64,000 nt of DNA from Cubamyces lactineus. Its lineage: Eukaryota; Basidiomycota; Agaricomycetes; Polyporales; Polyporaceae. The notes under the pieces are model-generated. The model was not told where the DNA came from. It did not search any database and was given only the letters and a program-made list of their open reading frames with translations. Positions 24,401 through 35,036 of this stretch are shown here, one piece after another. The stretch lies in assembly GCA_022376465.1 (NCBI GenBank), contig JACDTU010000019.1, positions 124,001-188,000 on the forward strand, given 5' to 3'. Each line of letters begins with the position of its first letter. The first letter of the stretch is position 1. A program made the position numbers and the translations under genes.

Positions 24401-26730
24401 AGGAGCGAGATCTGGTGCAGGCTTCATACGTGGATAACAATCTGCCTTGGGTTTCTCTTCCTTGTTGCACTTGCTCTCAACGTTCACAAAGACTTTGGAG
24501 TTCTTGTTGGGACGCATGAGCACATTGAAGATCTGCTTCCCCGTCCAAAGTCGCACAGGCTTCCATATTGTTGGAGGGGGGATATCGATATGGAGCTCGG
24601 CGTCGGCGAAGTAGGAGCAGATCTGTGTGAACTGGCGGCGATCGAAGAAAGTGTCACGGCGGGAAAGGAGGAAGGATGCGGTGATGAAGTCTTGAATAGC
24701 AGCAATGACGGGCTCGCCATTCCGAGGAGTGACTAGATTGTGCTTGACGCTCATGAGTTCGAGGGCTTCTGTACGTGCCTCTTCTGTCTGAGGTACGTCT
24801 ATCGGTGAATCAATATAAGCTACGTCGCTGAAAGAAGCGTAATAACTTACGAAGGTTCATCTCGTCTCCGTCGAAATCGGCATTATAGGGACCGCAGACA
24901 CACTCATTGAGACGGAACGATCGCCACGGACGCACTTTGATCTGAGGGATATGAGTTTCCCCGTGTTTGTTTGACATCTATGACACTCACCCTGTGACAC
25001 ATAATAGACAACTACACGATGATAGTATTAGCGTCCATAGAATTGTACTTCTATACACAAGTACAACGTACCTTGTGCAAACTCGGTTGACGATTGAACA
25101 GTGCGATATCACCATCGATAACATGTCGTTCCACAATATCGCCAATGCGAAGGCCGTCCGCAATGGCGGTGCGATTACCGAACTTCAAGTACTTCTTGAA
25201 GCCATTGCTGCCGGCGGTCACATAGTTTGCGCCGGGATGTACGTCGCACCCGTTGCGCACTGCCTTTTTCAGGCGTTCGATATTGTGCGCGGTGACACGC
25301 TCTGGATAGGTCAGGATTTTTGCAACCCTTTCAGGAACGGCGACCTCATCGATGCGGAGGTTCGGGTCGGGGGAAATGACGGTTCGTCCGGAGAAATCGA
25401 CACGCTTTCCTGATAGGTTACCACGGAATCGACCTTGCTTACCCTTCAAGCGTTGGCAGAAACCTCGAATGGGTTTCTGTCCCATCTGTGAGGGTACTCC
25501 AGGTAGCTCAGAGTTTATGTACATGGCCACCGAGAGCTGAAGGAACTCCCATTGTTCCTGGAGGAAAGAGAGTATCTCAGTATGCGTATGAAATCATCGC
25601 TGATATGAACGCTTCCTGACCATGAACTGCGCAGTAGGAGCACCTTTGACGAGGCCCTGCTTGATCAGCGCATTGCTGAACACGATCTCAGTCAGTTTCA
25701 CCGTAAGGTCGTCTTCGTTGGAAGCACCGTCTTGCGCCACGGAAGGACGGATCGCCACAGGTGGAACAGAGATGTACTGCCAGATATACTGCTCTGGTCT
25801 GCCGAACTCCGGGCGAAGCCCTAGAAGCTCGCAATCCTTCATGGATATCAGACAGTGTAGACATGAACGGGATGCACACTGCGAACCTCGTCAGAAATAC
25901 GCTTGAAGAGATCAAGCACCTTCAATGGGTTGAGATCTTCATGAATGGCCTTGTTGATATACATTCCAAGCTCCTTCTGAGCTTCTACTGCAGGTCCAAA
26001 TGTCCTCTTCCACTTCTCCATCTCTTCGGCAGTCTTCTTGGCACGAAACTTGTCGTGGATGATCTTGAGCGCACCCGCCTTCTTCACCGTGCCGTTCGTG
26101 GCCGCGCAGTAGGGACAATAAACGGTTTTGCGCGCGAGAGCATTGACGGCCTTCACCAGCGACATCCTCTGCAAATTCTCGAGATTGGGTCGGCGGAAGC
26201 GCTTGAGGTACGCACGACGGTCGGGCTCTTCAAGTAATACCCTAGCACATGTCTGCACCAAGTCGGCAGATGCACTTTGCAGTGAGAATAGTTAACGCAC
26301 CTTGCATATACACTGCAGTATGCCAATGGTATGCTTGAAGTAACCTATATGGAAGACTGGGACGACGAGCTTGATGTAGGCATAATGTCCAACACAGTCA
26401 ACAGAATTCAACCCGCATGTCTCGCAGAAGGCGCTCTTGTCTGTTGTTCCCTACACGGTATATCAGCAAGTACGTGCTGCAGCCAAGATAGCAGGACGTA
26501 CAAGGCGGCGGTCGAGTACTCCATTTTTGACGGGAAGGCGGTCAATCGGCGTGTACAGATCGCGGTGGGTAACTTCGAATTCGGCAAGCTTGACCGTATC
26601 TTGGTTGTTCAAAAGGCTGAACTGTAGTTTCTTGCTACAAACGCAAAACCTCGCTTAGCAGCGAAGATGTGAAGCATGGTGAATGGACGTACATGACCTT
26701 GGGGGCTTGGTGGGATACGGACTCCTTCAT
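21437..26730 (-). CDS. RPC1: DNA-directed RNA polymerase III largest subunit (RPC1)
   Basis: Catalytic largest subunit of RNA polymerase III, which makes tRNA, 5S and other small RNAs. The start at 26730 ([12 protein letters not shown], splice, [20 protein letters not shown]) is followed by the N-terminal zinc region ([20 protein letters not shown], about 26340-26400). [12 protein letters not shown] and the Pol III-specific [16 protein letters not shown] come next, then the clamp/active-site blocks ([28 protein letters not shown]). The invariant metal-binding NADFDGD lies at 24864-24884. Later blocks include the trigger-loop/bridge region and the [15 protein letters not shown] motif. The C-terminus ends ...[14 protein letters not shown] with no heptad CTD, which separates it from Pol II RPB1. 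Many short introns interrupt it. It is divergent from proteasome alpha1. No damage was noticed, but not every splice was summed. Confidence 0.96.
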
Positions 26731-27083
26731 GGCGTTCCTGGTGCTCTCGCGCGTTGCGCGTGTCCTTCAGCCGCCCAAGCTCGTTATACAGGTACTTTAA
26801 GCCACCAGGACCGCCAGAGTTATGAGAAGCCTTTGGGATGCGACAAGCGTACCAGCATGAGCGTTAGCAGGGCTACTCAATCTCTGGACGCTTGAACTCG
26901 CGATACTTTTGCACCCACGTGACCCGAGTCATACGGGCGCCTGATCAAGCAACAGTAGCCCTAACCCTAGGCTCGGTCTTTAACCCTAGGGTGCGATCGA
27001 GATACGCGTGTCGCGTTCAAAACTTGCGCGTCCTCGACGCTTGTCCCGTTAAGCCGCCCACCTCCACTTTTACCTCCTCCACC
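26731..27083. promoter_or_regulatory. Bidirectional promoter of RPC1 and proteasome alpha1
   Basis: 353 bases separate the two divergent start codons, so both promoters must lie here. The recognisable motif is a pair of telomere-like boxes, listed separately. No TATA box is evident on either side. Confidence 0.65.
26959..26991 (+). promoter_or_regulatory. Pair of telobox-like motifs (AACCCTA)
   Basis: CCCTAACCCTAGG at 26959-26971 and TTAACCCTAGGG at 26980-26991 each contain AACCCTA, spaced 19 bases apart. They lie 93-125 bases upstream of the proteasome alpha1 ATG. AACCCTA is the half-repeat of TTAGGG telomeres and is bound by Tbf1-type Myb proteins in fungi, which regulate internal promoters. 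That such a factor acts here is inference. Confidence 0.5.
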
Positions 27084-28214
27084 ATGTCTAGGACCTCTTA
27101 CGACCGGTATGCAATGCTCTCCGTGATTATGGACGACCTACTGAAGATCTACATGTAGCTTCCTCACCGTCTTCTCACCTGAAGGCCGGCTGTACCAAGT
27201 AGGTCAGTAACAACCCCGCAGATCGCCTGAGTGAAATGGGTGGTAACCCCGTCTTGCAGAATATGCATTCAAGGCTATCTCCGGCTCTGGACATACCGCC
27301 ATTGCAGTCCGTGGCAAGGACACCGCAGTCGTCATCACGCAGAAGAAGGTCCCTGTAGGTCCTCGCGGTTGTGGCTCTAGCAACTCAGAAGTGACCCATT
27401 AGTTCAGGACAAACTCCTCGATTCTACCACTATCACTCACTTGTTCAGTATCACTCCTACCATTGGTTGCGTCATGACGGGTCTCATCGGTGGGTGGTGT
27501 GCCGCTCCTCGCTCTGAATTCTGGCTCATTGCCATATGCATCATGCAGCCGACGCTCGTGCGCAAGTCATGCGCGCCCGTGCCGAGGCAGCAGAATTCCG
27601 ATACAAGTACGGTTATGAGATCACCCCAGACGCTCTCGCAAGACGCATGGCCAACATCAACCAAGTATACACTCAGCGCGCGGGTATGCGGCCATTGGGC
27701 ATCGGTGCGTCGCTTCATGCGGTTCCCGGGAGTTTCTGCTCACAGTCATCGATACTGAACCCATAGCCATGATTCTCATCGGCATTGACCCTGAGTTTGG
27801 ACCTCAATGCTTTAAGCTCGATCCTGCTGGATACTTTGTCGGATACCACGCAACGGCTGCTGGCCAGAAGCAACAAGAGGCGATGAATCATCTTGAGAAG
27901 AAGTGGAAGAAGCTGGACTCCGGGCGTGGCGCTGACGATGCGGTGAAGGCAGGCAAGACACTCTCTCGCGCAGAAGTCATCGAGGTACGTGCTCATATAT
28001 GCATGTGCGATCGAAATGTCATTGATGCTTTGTGACGAAGATGGCGATCGAGGCCATCTCGACTGTGCATGCGACAGATTTCAAGCCTGACGAAGTCGAA
28101 ATTGGTATCGTATCTGAAGGCGACGAGGAAGACCCCAAGACACGGGGACAATGGCGAGTGATGGACACAGCAGAGATCGAGCGGCATCTCCTGGCGTACG
28201 CGGAGAAGGATTGA
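27084..28214 (+). CDS. SCL1: 20S proteasome subunit alpha1 (PSMA6/SCL1)
   Basis: Alpha-ring subunit of the 20S proteasome core, structural rather than proteolytic. Seven exons (27084-27106, 27159-27202, 27260-27354, 27408-27489, 27549-27704, 27767-27984, 28041-28214) give 263 aa. The N-terminal alpha-type signature is intact: [20 protein letters not shown], broken by two introns. Then come [20 protein letters not shown] and [49 protein letters not shown] and YHATAAG match alpha1/PSMA6 better than other alpha types. The tail ends HLLAYAEKD. The start ATG follows CACC and opens directly into the signature. It is divergent from RPC1. Confidence 0.95.
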
Positions 28215-28933
28215 TTTACTTTGTATTGCTATGGACTTAGTCATGATCGTAACGCTGTTCACGTATTCTGAAATTGCACAGCGATTAAGACTGTAACATA
28301 CGCACAGTGAGCTGAAGTTGAATAAGTGTATCGCTTGCACTGGGATGCAACGTTCCCAACATGGAACAGAAGATTAAAGAAGCATACACAACGCAGCAGA
28401 GAACGGACGCTTGCGACTCCAGGCTGTACATGTATATGAAGAGGTGGGTTCGAGCGTCACCAGAATATTGGGAAGGTTCATGAGTCTATAGAGGGTGCCC
28501 ATATCCTCGATCGAAGAGCGCTTTGGCGTAGATGTCCCCAAGGCGCGACCATGCAGGCACGGAGGTGGTTTGGGTGGCGGGCCTGTAGCAGTTCACCTTC
28601 CTTCGCCTCGCGAGGACCGTATCATATACACATGCCAAAAGTGGCCTGTGCAAGAAGCTCGAGGCCCATGTCGAACAGGGCTCCGCAGTAACGTACTAGA
28701 CGCGACCGCCGAGGTAAGCTGCCGACCTTGCCGATTGGTTACAATGCTGGCTCACACGCTCTCATATGGTTCCCGTTTGTGCGACAATAGTAACTCAACT
28801 TGGGTGGGTCATACATCCAATACTATGGTGAATGAGACGAACAAAAACAAGACCCTAACTACATGAGGACATGATGTGAACAGCACATACTAGACAGGCC
28901 TGAGCATGATACAGAACTGCTTGCAGACAAGCT
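28215..28933. other. Intergenic region between convergent alpha1 and nucleolin-like genes
   Basis: 719 bases containing the two 3' UTRs. Nothing coding or structured is convincing. A GGTTCGAG string at 28444 resembles a tRNA B box but lacks the rest of a tRNA. Confidence 0.45.
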
Positions 28934-30970
28934 TTAGAATGTCGTCTTCTTGCCCTCAGCAGCTACGATAGCACCAGTGCGAGCACCGCCGCGGCCGCCA
29001 CGGCCACCACCCCTAGGGCCTCCCCGACCACCACGTCCACGGTCGAAGCCGCCACGGCCACGACCTCCACCACGACCACCGCGGTCACCAAAGCCCTACG
29101 TAGCAGTGTCAGTGTTTGCAGACGGCTGGAAAACGACTGTGTAACTCACGCGTCCACCACCACGGCCGCCGCGACCGCCACCATTGCTGTCACGAGGTTG
29201 AGAGTAGTCGAGACGAACCGCGCGACCCTCAATCTCAGTGCCAGCCAGGCCCTCGTATGCCTTCTTGGCAGCCTCGATATCCGAGAACTCAACATAACCG
29301 AAGCCCTTGGGCCTACCGGACTCGCGGTCGGTAGGGAGCCGGACGCTCTTAACATCGCCGTACTCGCCAAAGATCTCCCAGACCTTGTCCTCGGTGACAT
29401 CCCAGCTGAGGTTGCCCACGAAGAGCGTGGGAGAGGGCTCACTCGGAGTGTCGCCGAACTTCTCCGCCCGCTTCTCGCGGACGGTGCTCTTGTCCTTCTC
29501 CTCGCTGATGTCAATGTTGACTGCACGGCCGTCGATCTCCTTGCCGTTGAGTTTGAGCGCAGCCTGGACCGCCTCTGTCGTGGCGAAGGAGACGTAACCG
29601 AAACCGCGGGATTTTCCCGTGTTGCGATCCATCTGGACACGCGCGGACACAACCTCACCGCATTCGGCAAACTCCTGCGCGAGCCAGTCGTTGTCGACGT
29701 TCCAAGAAAGACGACCGACGAAGATCGTCTTAGACCCCTCGCTGTTGTCCACGGCAGCAGCGTCACCGTTGGCCGTCTTGACCTTTTTGGCGGGAGCAGC
29801 TGAGTCATCCTCAGCTTTCCTCTTGCCTGAGGGTCATGTGAGCATCATATATAGCATCTTCATTAAGCAGACGTACCCTTCGCAGTAGACGCTGCGGAAG
29901 CATCAGCCATCTCAACATCCTCATCCTCGGAAGAATCAGAGTCAGCGCTCGAGTCGGAGTCCTCTGAAGACGATGTCTCCTTGGCAGCAGCAGGCTTCTT
30001 TGTGGAAGGTGCCTCCTCCTCAGAAGACGAGTCGTCCTCAGAGCTTTCGTCGCTGCTGCTGGACGATGCCTTCTTAGCAGGGGTGGCCTTGGCCGCGGGC
30101 TTCGCGGGAGTGGCCTTTTTAGCGGAGGCAGGTGCAGCCTTGGCAGGAGCCTCATCCTCAGACGAGCTCTCGGAAGACGAGGAGGAAGAAGCCTTCTTTG
30201 CGGTGGCCTTCACCTGGGCCGCCTTGGGCTTCTCGTCCTCAGATTCACTGCTGCTTTCCTCGGAGCTCTCGCTCGCAGGGGCAGCCGCCTTCTGTATTCC
30301 GGTGAATATTGAGGTGACGACGCCGATTGGTAGGTGACATACCTTGCCATTTGCGGCAGCCTTGGGCTTCTTGTCCGACTCAGACTCAGAGTCGGAAGAC
30401 TCCTCGCTGGAGCTTGAAGAGTCTTTCTTCACAGCAGCTTTGGGAGCAGTCTTAGCCTGCGAGCATAGGTTAGCTGAGGTGTGACACGACATCGATCGAT
30501 ACTGGACGTACCTTCTTGCCGTTGGCGGCAGGGACCTCGCTCTCAGAGTCAGACGAGTCCGAATCAGAACTCTCTTCGCTCGAGCTCTTTGCCTTCGCAG
30601 CAGCCTGCATATATGTGTGAGCATTCCAGATGCATAGTGCATAGAACAAACGTGTATTCGAGCTCACCTTGCCGTTGGTCTTTGCCTTGGGCGCAGGCTT
30701 TTCCTCCTCAGACTCAGAGTCGGACTCTGAGGACTCCTCGCTGCTGCTCTCCGCCTTCTTGCCCTTCTTCTTGGCCTGTTGTGATATAGTCAATAAGTGT
30801 TGGGATACGCATGTTCAAGTACGAACCTGTTCCTTGGCCTTCTTCAGAATCTCAGTAGAAGAGATCGGCTTGGGCGCGGCCGCAGCCTTTGCGGGAGAAG
30901 GCGCAGCCTTCTTAGAGGGCGTAGACTTGGCAGACTTTTTGTCCGCACTCTTCGTTGCACTCTTGGCCAT
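28934..30970 (-). CDS. NSR1: Nucleolin-like protein (NSR1/gar2 type)
   Basis: Nucleolar RNA-binding protein of the nucleolin/Nsr1/gar2 type, needed for pre-rRNA processing. The start at 30970 (MAKSATKSADKKSAKSTPSK) leads a long Lys/Ala region with Ser-Glu/Asp clusters (SSSEESSESDSESEEE and relatives), typical CK2 targets. Two RRMs follow. RRM1 has IFVGRLSW (RNP2) and SRGFGYVSF (RNP1), about 29480-29720. RRM2 has LFVGNLSW and KGFGYVEF, about 29200-29430. The C-terminus is an RGG box (GFGDRGGRGGGRGRGG and further repeats) ending in AAEGKKTTF at 28934. Three consecutive acidic exons each end in NGK just before the donor, which suggests exon duplication. It is divergent from the Rab escort gene, with 293 bases between starts. 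Confidence 0.93.
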
Positions 30971-31263
30971 TGTGGATGAAGAAACGGGGCAACGAAGGAA
31001 AGGGAAAGAGGGATAAGGGAGAGGGAGGAGGAGGAGAGAGGAGCTGGTGAGAGAAGGGCCTGAACCAAGTTAAGCGCCCCAAATTTTTGCAAAGATAGAA
31101 ACGGCGGCGGCGCTCGGCCTTCTCCGGTGGCGCGTGATCCGCCCGGTGCTCCGCGCCGGGTGCGCCGATCACTGGCCGAATGCGGATGGTGCGCGTCGGT
31201 CATCGCCATCTTGGACCTCCTCAGCTGCGATATTGCTCACTCCGAGGCGTCCTCACAGTCGAG

Positions 31264-33162
31264 ATGGATTTCGACGTCGTCGTGCTTGGGACTGGCCTCG
31301 CTGAATCTATTGCTGCCGCGTGAGCATTGCATGCATCGTACTCTCATGTCGCTCGCTCTGAAGAGGTGGCTGCAGAGCCCTCTCCAAGGCAGGCTTCAAA
31401 GTCGCGCATGTGGACAACAATCAGTACTACGGCGGCGACGAGGCGTCCTTGACTCTTGATGAACTCGCGCAATGGGCAGACGTCCGTGCGACCAGCTCAG
31501 ACGACGAACCTACCTCCGAATACCTCGCTAAACAGAGGGCACGATATACCTCCATCAGTCGTTCGTCAGCCCTCCCGCCTCAATCGCGGCAGTACGCTGT
31601 CTCTCTAGCGCCTTCTATCGTACCATCTCTGGGCTCCCATATAGACTCGCTGATTGCGTCTGGCGTGTCACGCTACGGCTCGTTCAAGCTCCTCGAGAAG
31701 GTGGCTGTATATGACCGACCAGGATATGTCCAGAGCGTCCCTGGTAGCAAGGAGGACGTCTTCAAGAGCAAAGCTCTCTCGCTCGTGGAGAAACGCCGTC
31801 TGATGCGCTTTCTTATGTTTGCGGCCGGCGAATTCGAGGGGAAGAAGGAACTAGAGGGAAAGGAACAGATGCCCTTCCTGCAGTACCTGCGCGAAACATT
31901 TGCGCTCAATGACAAGCCGGCAAATGCCATAGCATTTGCTCTAGCATTTTGCGTCTCTGAGAATGGTATCTACTCTCGCGTACACGTGGAACTTGTCTGA
32001 CGACTAGCGTGAATAGACTCTACCCTCCCAGCCTTGCAGCGAATCCGTCAATATCTCCGGTCTGCTGGACGCTATGGCGCCTCTCCCTTCTTAGTGGGTC
32101 ATTACGGTGGCTTGGGCGAGACTGCTCAAGGTTTCTGTCGTACATCTGCGGTCAAGGGTGGCACGTATATACTTGGGCGGCTGGTACAAGATGTGAAGCG
32201 TCCCTCGCCGGAAAACAATGCGATGTCAACCGACGAGAAGGCTTCGGCACCATGTGCAAGATTAGTACATCGGGTGGAACTCGAAGACTTTGACGAACCT
32301 CTCACAGCACGAATCGTTGTGACCTCTCCAGACTACCTGGCACCGGCCTCGCACACGTCGGAGCCGAGCTCGTCCAATTCTGATATGGCATATCCGGTTG
32401 CCAGATGTATTGCCGTCATTGACAAGCCACTGGTGTTCACACCGACGGAGTCTACGGATGAAGCGCCCAGTGCTGCGATGGAGGAGCCCGCAGAAGAGCC
32501 TGAGGAAGCCGATCAGCCCTCGACGCCGAGCTACGAAGTCGATACTGCTGTATTGGTCTTCCCTCCACGTACCTTACCCAATGGATCCCCGACCATGGCC
32601 GCACACCTTTTAGTGACCGGCGAAGGTAGTATGTCTGCTCCTAGAGGCAAATGTAAGTGGTCACATCTCGAAGGGATTTCCTCGACTCATGACGCTGTCC
32701 GCAGATATACTGAACATCTCGCTACCCCTTCCATCGTTGGCCCCTGACTTCTCCGCTGAGGCCCTACTGCGACCATATCTGGACGCCGCACTCACACTCA
32801 CAGCACCGCTATCAGCATCATCCGAGGTTCGACCCGCCGAGCCTCTTTTCACCGTATTCTATATTCATCATCCCGCTTCCACCTCTTCGTTGTCTGACTC
32901 TGCTGATACGGATCCGGGCATAATCATCACGCCGTCATGTACGACCCTCCTTCCTGCCATTGCGGATGCGGCCACCCAGAATGCGGAGGCGATGTTCTGG
33001 AAGGCTGTCCGACGGTTGAAGGGTACTCAAGAGCTAAAGACCAGCGTTTCTGTAGATGGCGAGAAAGATGAAGAGACAGAGAAGGATGGAGAGTTCGACG
33101 GGATTGAATCTTTCTGGCCGCCACTGGACGTTGCGGATGTCGAGAGCGCGGATGATTGGTGA
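31264..33162 (+). CDS. MRS6: Rab escort protein (Rab geranylgeranyltransferase component A)
   Basis: Presents newly made Rab GTPases to geranylgeranyltransferase II, and belongs to the GDI/REP superfamily. Four exons (31264-31319, 31376-31965, 32017-32652, 32705-33162) give 579 aa. The N-terminal FAD-like fold motif reads DVVVLGTGLAESIAAAALSK, followed by VDNNQYYGGDEASLTLDEL (conserved region 1). The second hallmark is SPFLVGHYGGLGETAQGFCR and GGTYILGR. The inserted stretch rich in Glu/Pro (about 32440-32530) and a C-terminal PLFTVFYIHHP favour REP over GDI. The tail is acidic (VADVESADDW). The first exon is only 56 bases. The 5' flank is a short divergent promoter shared with the nucleolin-like gene. 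Confidence 0.9.
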
Positions 33163-33401
33163 TGTTTGCTAGTGCAATCTGTATACAACTTGTATCGAAT
33201 AGGACATTGCAACTCAAAGGAACAAGTTGGTCGAACTGAAATATTTGACGAAACTTGGTGGCGTAGTGGGGGTGCGGGGGAAAGGCGCGCGTCGATCACT
33301 CTCTGGCTCACCGAAGTCGGCCGAACGCCCGAGCTCATCTCTCACTCTCGACCTCTCCTTCCCGCTCATCGTTCTTGCCAACCACCACCGACACCACAAC
33401 T

Positions 33402-33882
33402 ATGCTGCCCTCACTACGTCTCGCAAACGCACACAGGCCTCTCATTCGTTTCCTCGGCAAGCGGCAATGGCCCACAAGTGCGTGCATGGGACGCCCTCGT
33501 GCTTTCACTCAGCGCTAACTGATCGCGCCTCCGCCCGGGCACGCATCGTCTCCGTTGCAGAACCTGAGGAGCAACACCCGCACCCGTTCGCACCTCCAGA
33601 GGCGAAGGAGCATTTCGCAGACTTCTTGAAGAAGTTCCAGAGCTCGCCCTCCGCGGCTCAGGTTAGCTCGACATCCTCGGCAACGTCATCCTCGAGGAAC
33701 GGTGCGAAGGGGCCGGTGTACCAGGAGTTCTGGCAGGCTCCGCCTCGGTTGTGGAAACATGAGCTAGCGGAGTGGGAGATTGAGCTGGTTCAGGTGCGTC
33801 GTACGCTGGTAGTGGTCTTGCCGCTGTGAGGGCTAATACGAATGTCGTACACTTACAGAGCGGAGGCGCGTCGTTGCACTGA
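33402..33882 (+). CDS. KGD4: KGD4/YMR31-type subunit of 2-oxoglutarate dehydrogenase (MRPS36 family)
   Basis: Small mitochondrial protein that tethers E3 (dihydrolipoamide dehydrogenase) to the 2-oxoglutarate dehydrogenase core; it was formerly listed as a mitoribosomal protein. Three exons (33402-33477, 33561-33793, 33859-33882) give 110 aa. The N-terminus MLPSLRLANAHRPLIRFLGK is a basic, amphipathic mitochondrial leader that also carries the family's IxFLGKR box. A middle part follows with HPHPFAPPEAKEHFADFLKK. The C-terminus reads EFWQAPPRLWKHELAEWEIE and ends SGGASLH, matching the family's conserved terminal SGGA. The last exon codes only eight codons including the stop. It lies 239 bases after MRS6 on the same strand. 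Identification rests on the two terminal motifs. Confidence 0.86.
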
Positions 33883-35036
33883 TCGAACACTTACAACGTT
33901 CGACATGGACCTTGACTTTGCTACATGGAATATTGTATACTCTCACAACATACTCCGATACACGCGAGACCGGCGACTACACGTCCTGAGGAATGTTCGT
34001 TGAGCGGCGAACAACGGCTATCTCGACCCTCTGCGGTGTCTCTGCTCGCCGGGCGTTCATTATGGCCATCAGCATGTGCACGTCGTCTTGACAGGACAGG
34101 ACACCCGAAGCAGGACGACGGACGGTATAGGCCACCTAGCCGCTGCTTGGGCAAGAAATGCAACTTCAAGCGGCTGCGACTTGTCAATCACTGGACAGGT
34201 CTTATTCACGCTGCGGTGCATTGCCCGCGTGTGCGTGGTCTACGACATGTCACGCCACCGAGACAGTGTCCTAATGGCAATGGCCGGCGTGAAAGTTGAG
34301 GGCCTATCAACCTCATGACCTCCGCAGGAGCACAGAGTTCGTCAAAGGACGGGGTATGCTCTCACACTTCAGGACCTTCAAGCCAATAACGAGTTCCATT
34401 TGTATGACTCATATTCCATGCTTTCTATCATCATTGGCATAGTGTACCGCCTAGGCTGTAGCTTGTCTAGCTTTCATAGCTATAGGTTGCTTTCTGGGGA
34501 TATCACAAGGTTACTTCGCGACGCAGCACCGCATTGGAGTCGTGCATGCTAAACCCTCGGCAGTCACGGTGCGTTGTCTCCCGCCTCCTTTGTCAGTGAC
34601 GGTTTGGTATCGTGCGGGTCTGATGGTACGCCGATCTCTAGAATTGTTGTCGGCGATGCATAGCTCGCATGGCGTGCGGTACCGTCGGGGCTACGATACC
34701 GCTGCGGAAGTCGAAGCCACTGTGTACACATGGTGTCGGGCGCCTATAGTCATGCGCAGTGTGGACGGAGATGTTCTCGTCCGAGGAGAGTACCGTGCGT
34801 GACCATCCTTCCGTATCCGCGGCTATCGAGCGCAACGTTGCGCTGTACGACAAATCACGTCCTCTAGAAGCAACGAGATGAGACCTTGCCGTCCGACATG
34901 GTGGGGCTTCGCGGGTATACCCCGTGCCGCTATCAGCACAAGTCAGCACAGCGCTCAGGCCGCTATAAAACCGGTCGGTATACAACCTGCTCAGCGTGTG
35001 GCTGACAGCCCCAGCATCCTCACCGCACTTGCGACC
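33883..35036. other. Intergenic region upstream of the carboxypeptidase
   Basis: 1,154 bases with only short overlapping open frames that match nothing known to me. The last 80 bases contain the carboxypeptidase TATA box, listed separately. Confidence 0.45.
34963..34970 (+). promoter_or_regulatory. TATA box of the serine carboxypeptidase gene
   Basis: CTATAAAA within CCGCTATAAAACC, about 70 bases upstream of the ATG at 35037. The position and strong consensus fit a TATA-driven, probably regulated, secreted-enzyme gene. Confidence 0.6.

Noticed and set aside
21437..26730. RNA polymerase II largest subunit
   Set aside because: There is no heptad-repeat CTD, and the [14 protein letters not shown] and C-terminal LLFEG blocks match the Pol III subunit.
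28434..28455. tRNA B-box-like GGTTCGAG
   Set aside because: The two C residues needed after the motif are missing and no cloverleaf can be drawn.
29198..29803. 201-codon + strand frame over the RRM region
   Set aside because: Opposite the two RRM domains of the nucleolin-like gene, which have intact RNP1 and RNP2 motifs.
31264..33162. Rab GDP-dissociation inhibitor
   Set aside because: The related GDI fold is present, but the length (579 aa), Glu/Pro-rich insert and C-terminal PLFTVFYIHHP fit Rab escort protein.
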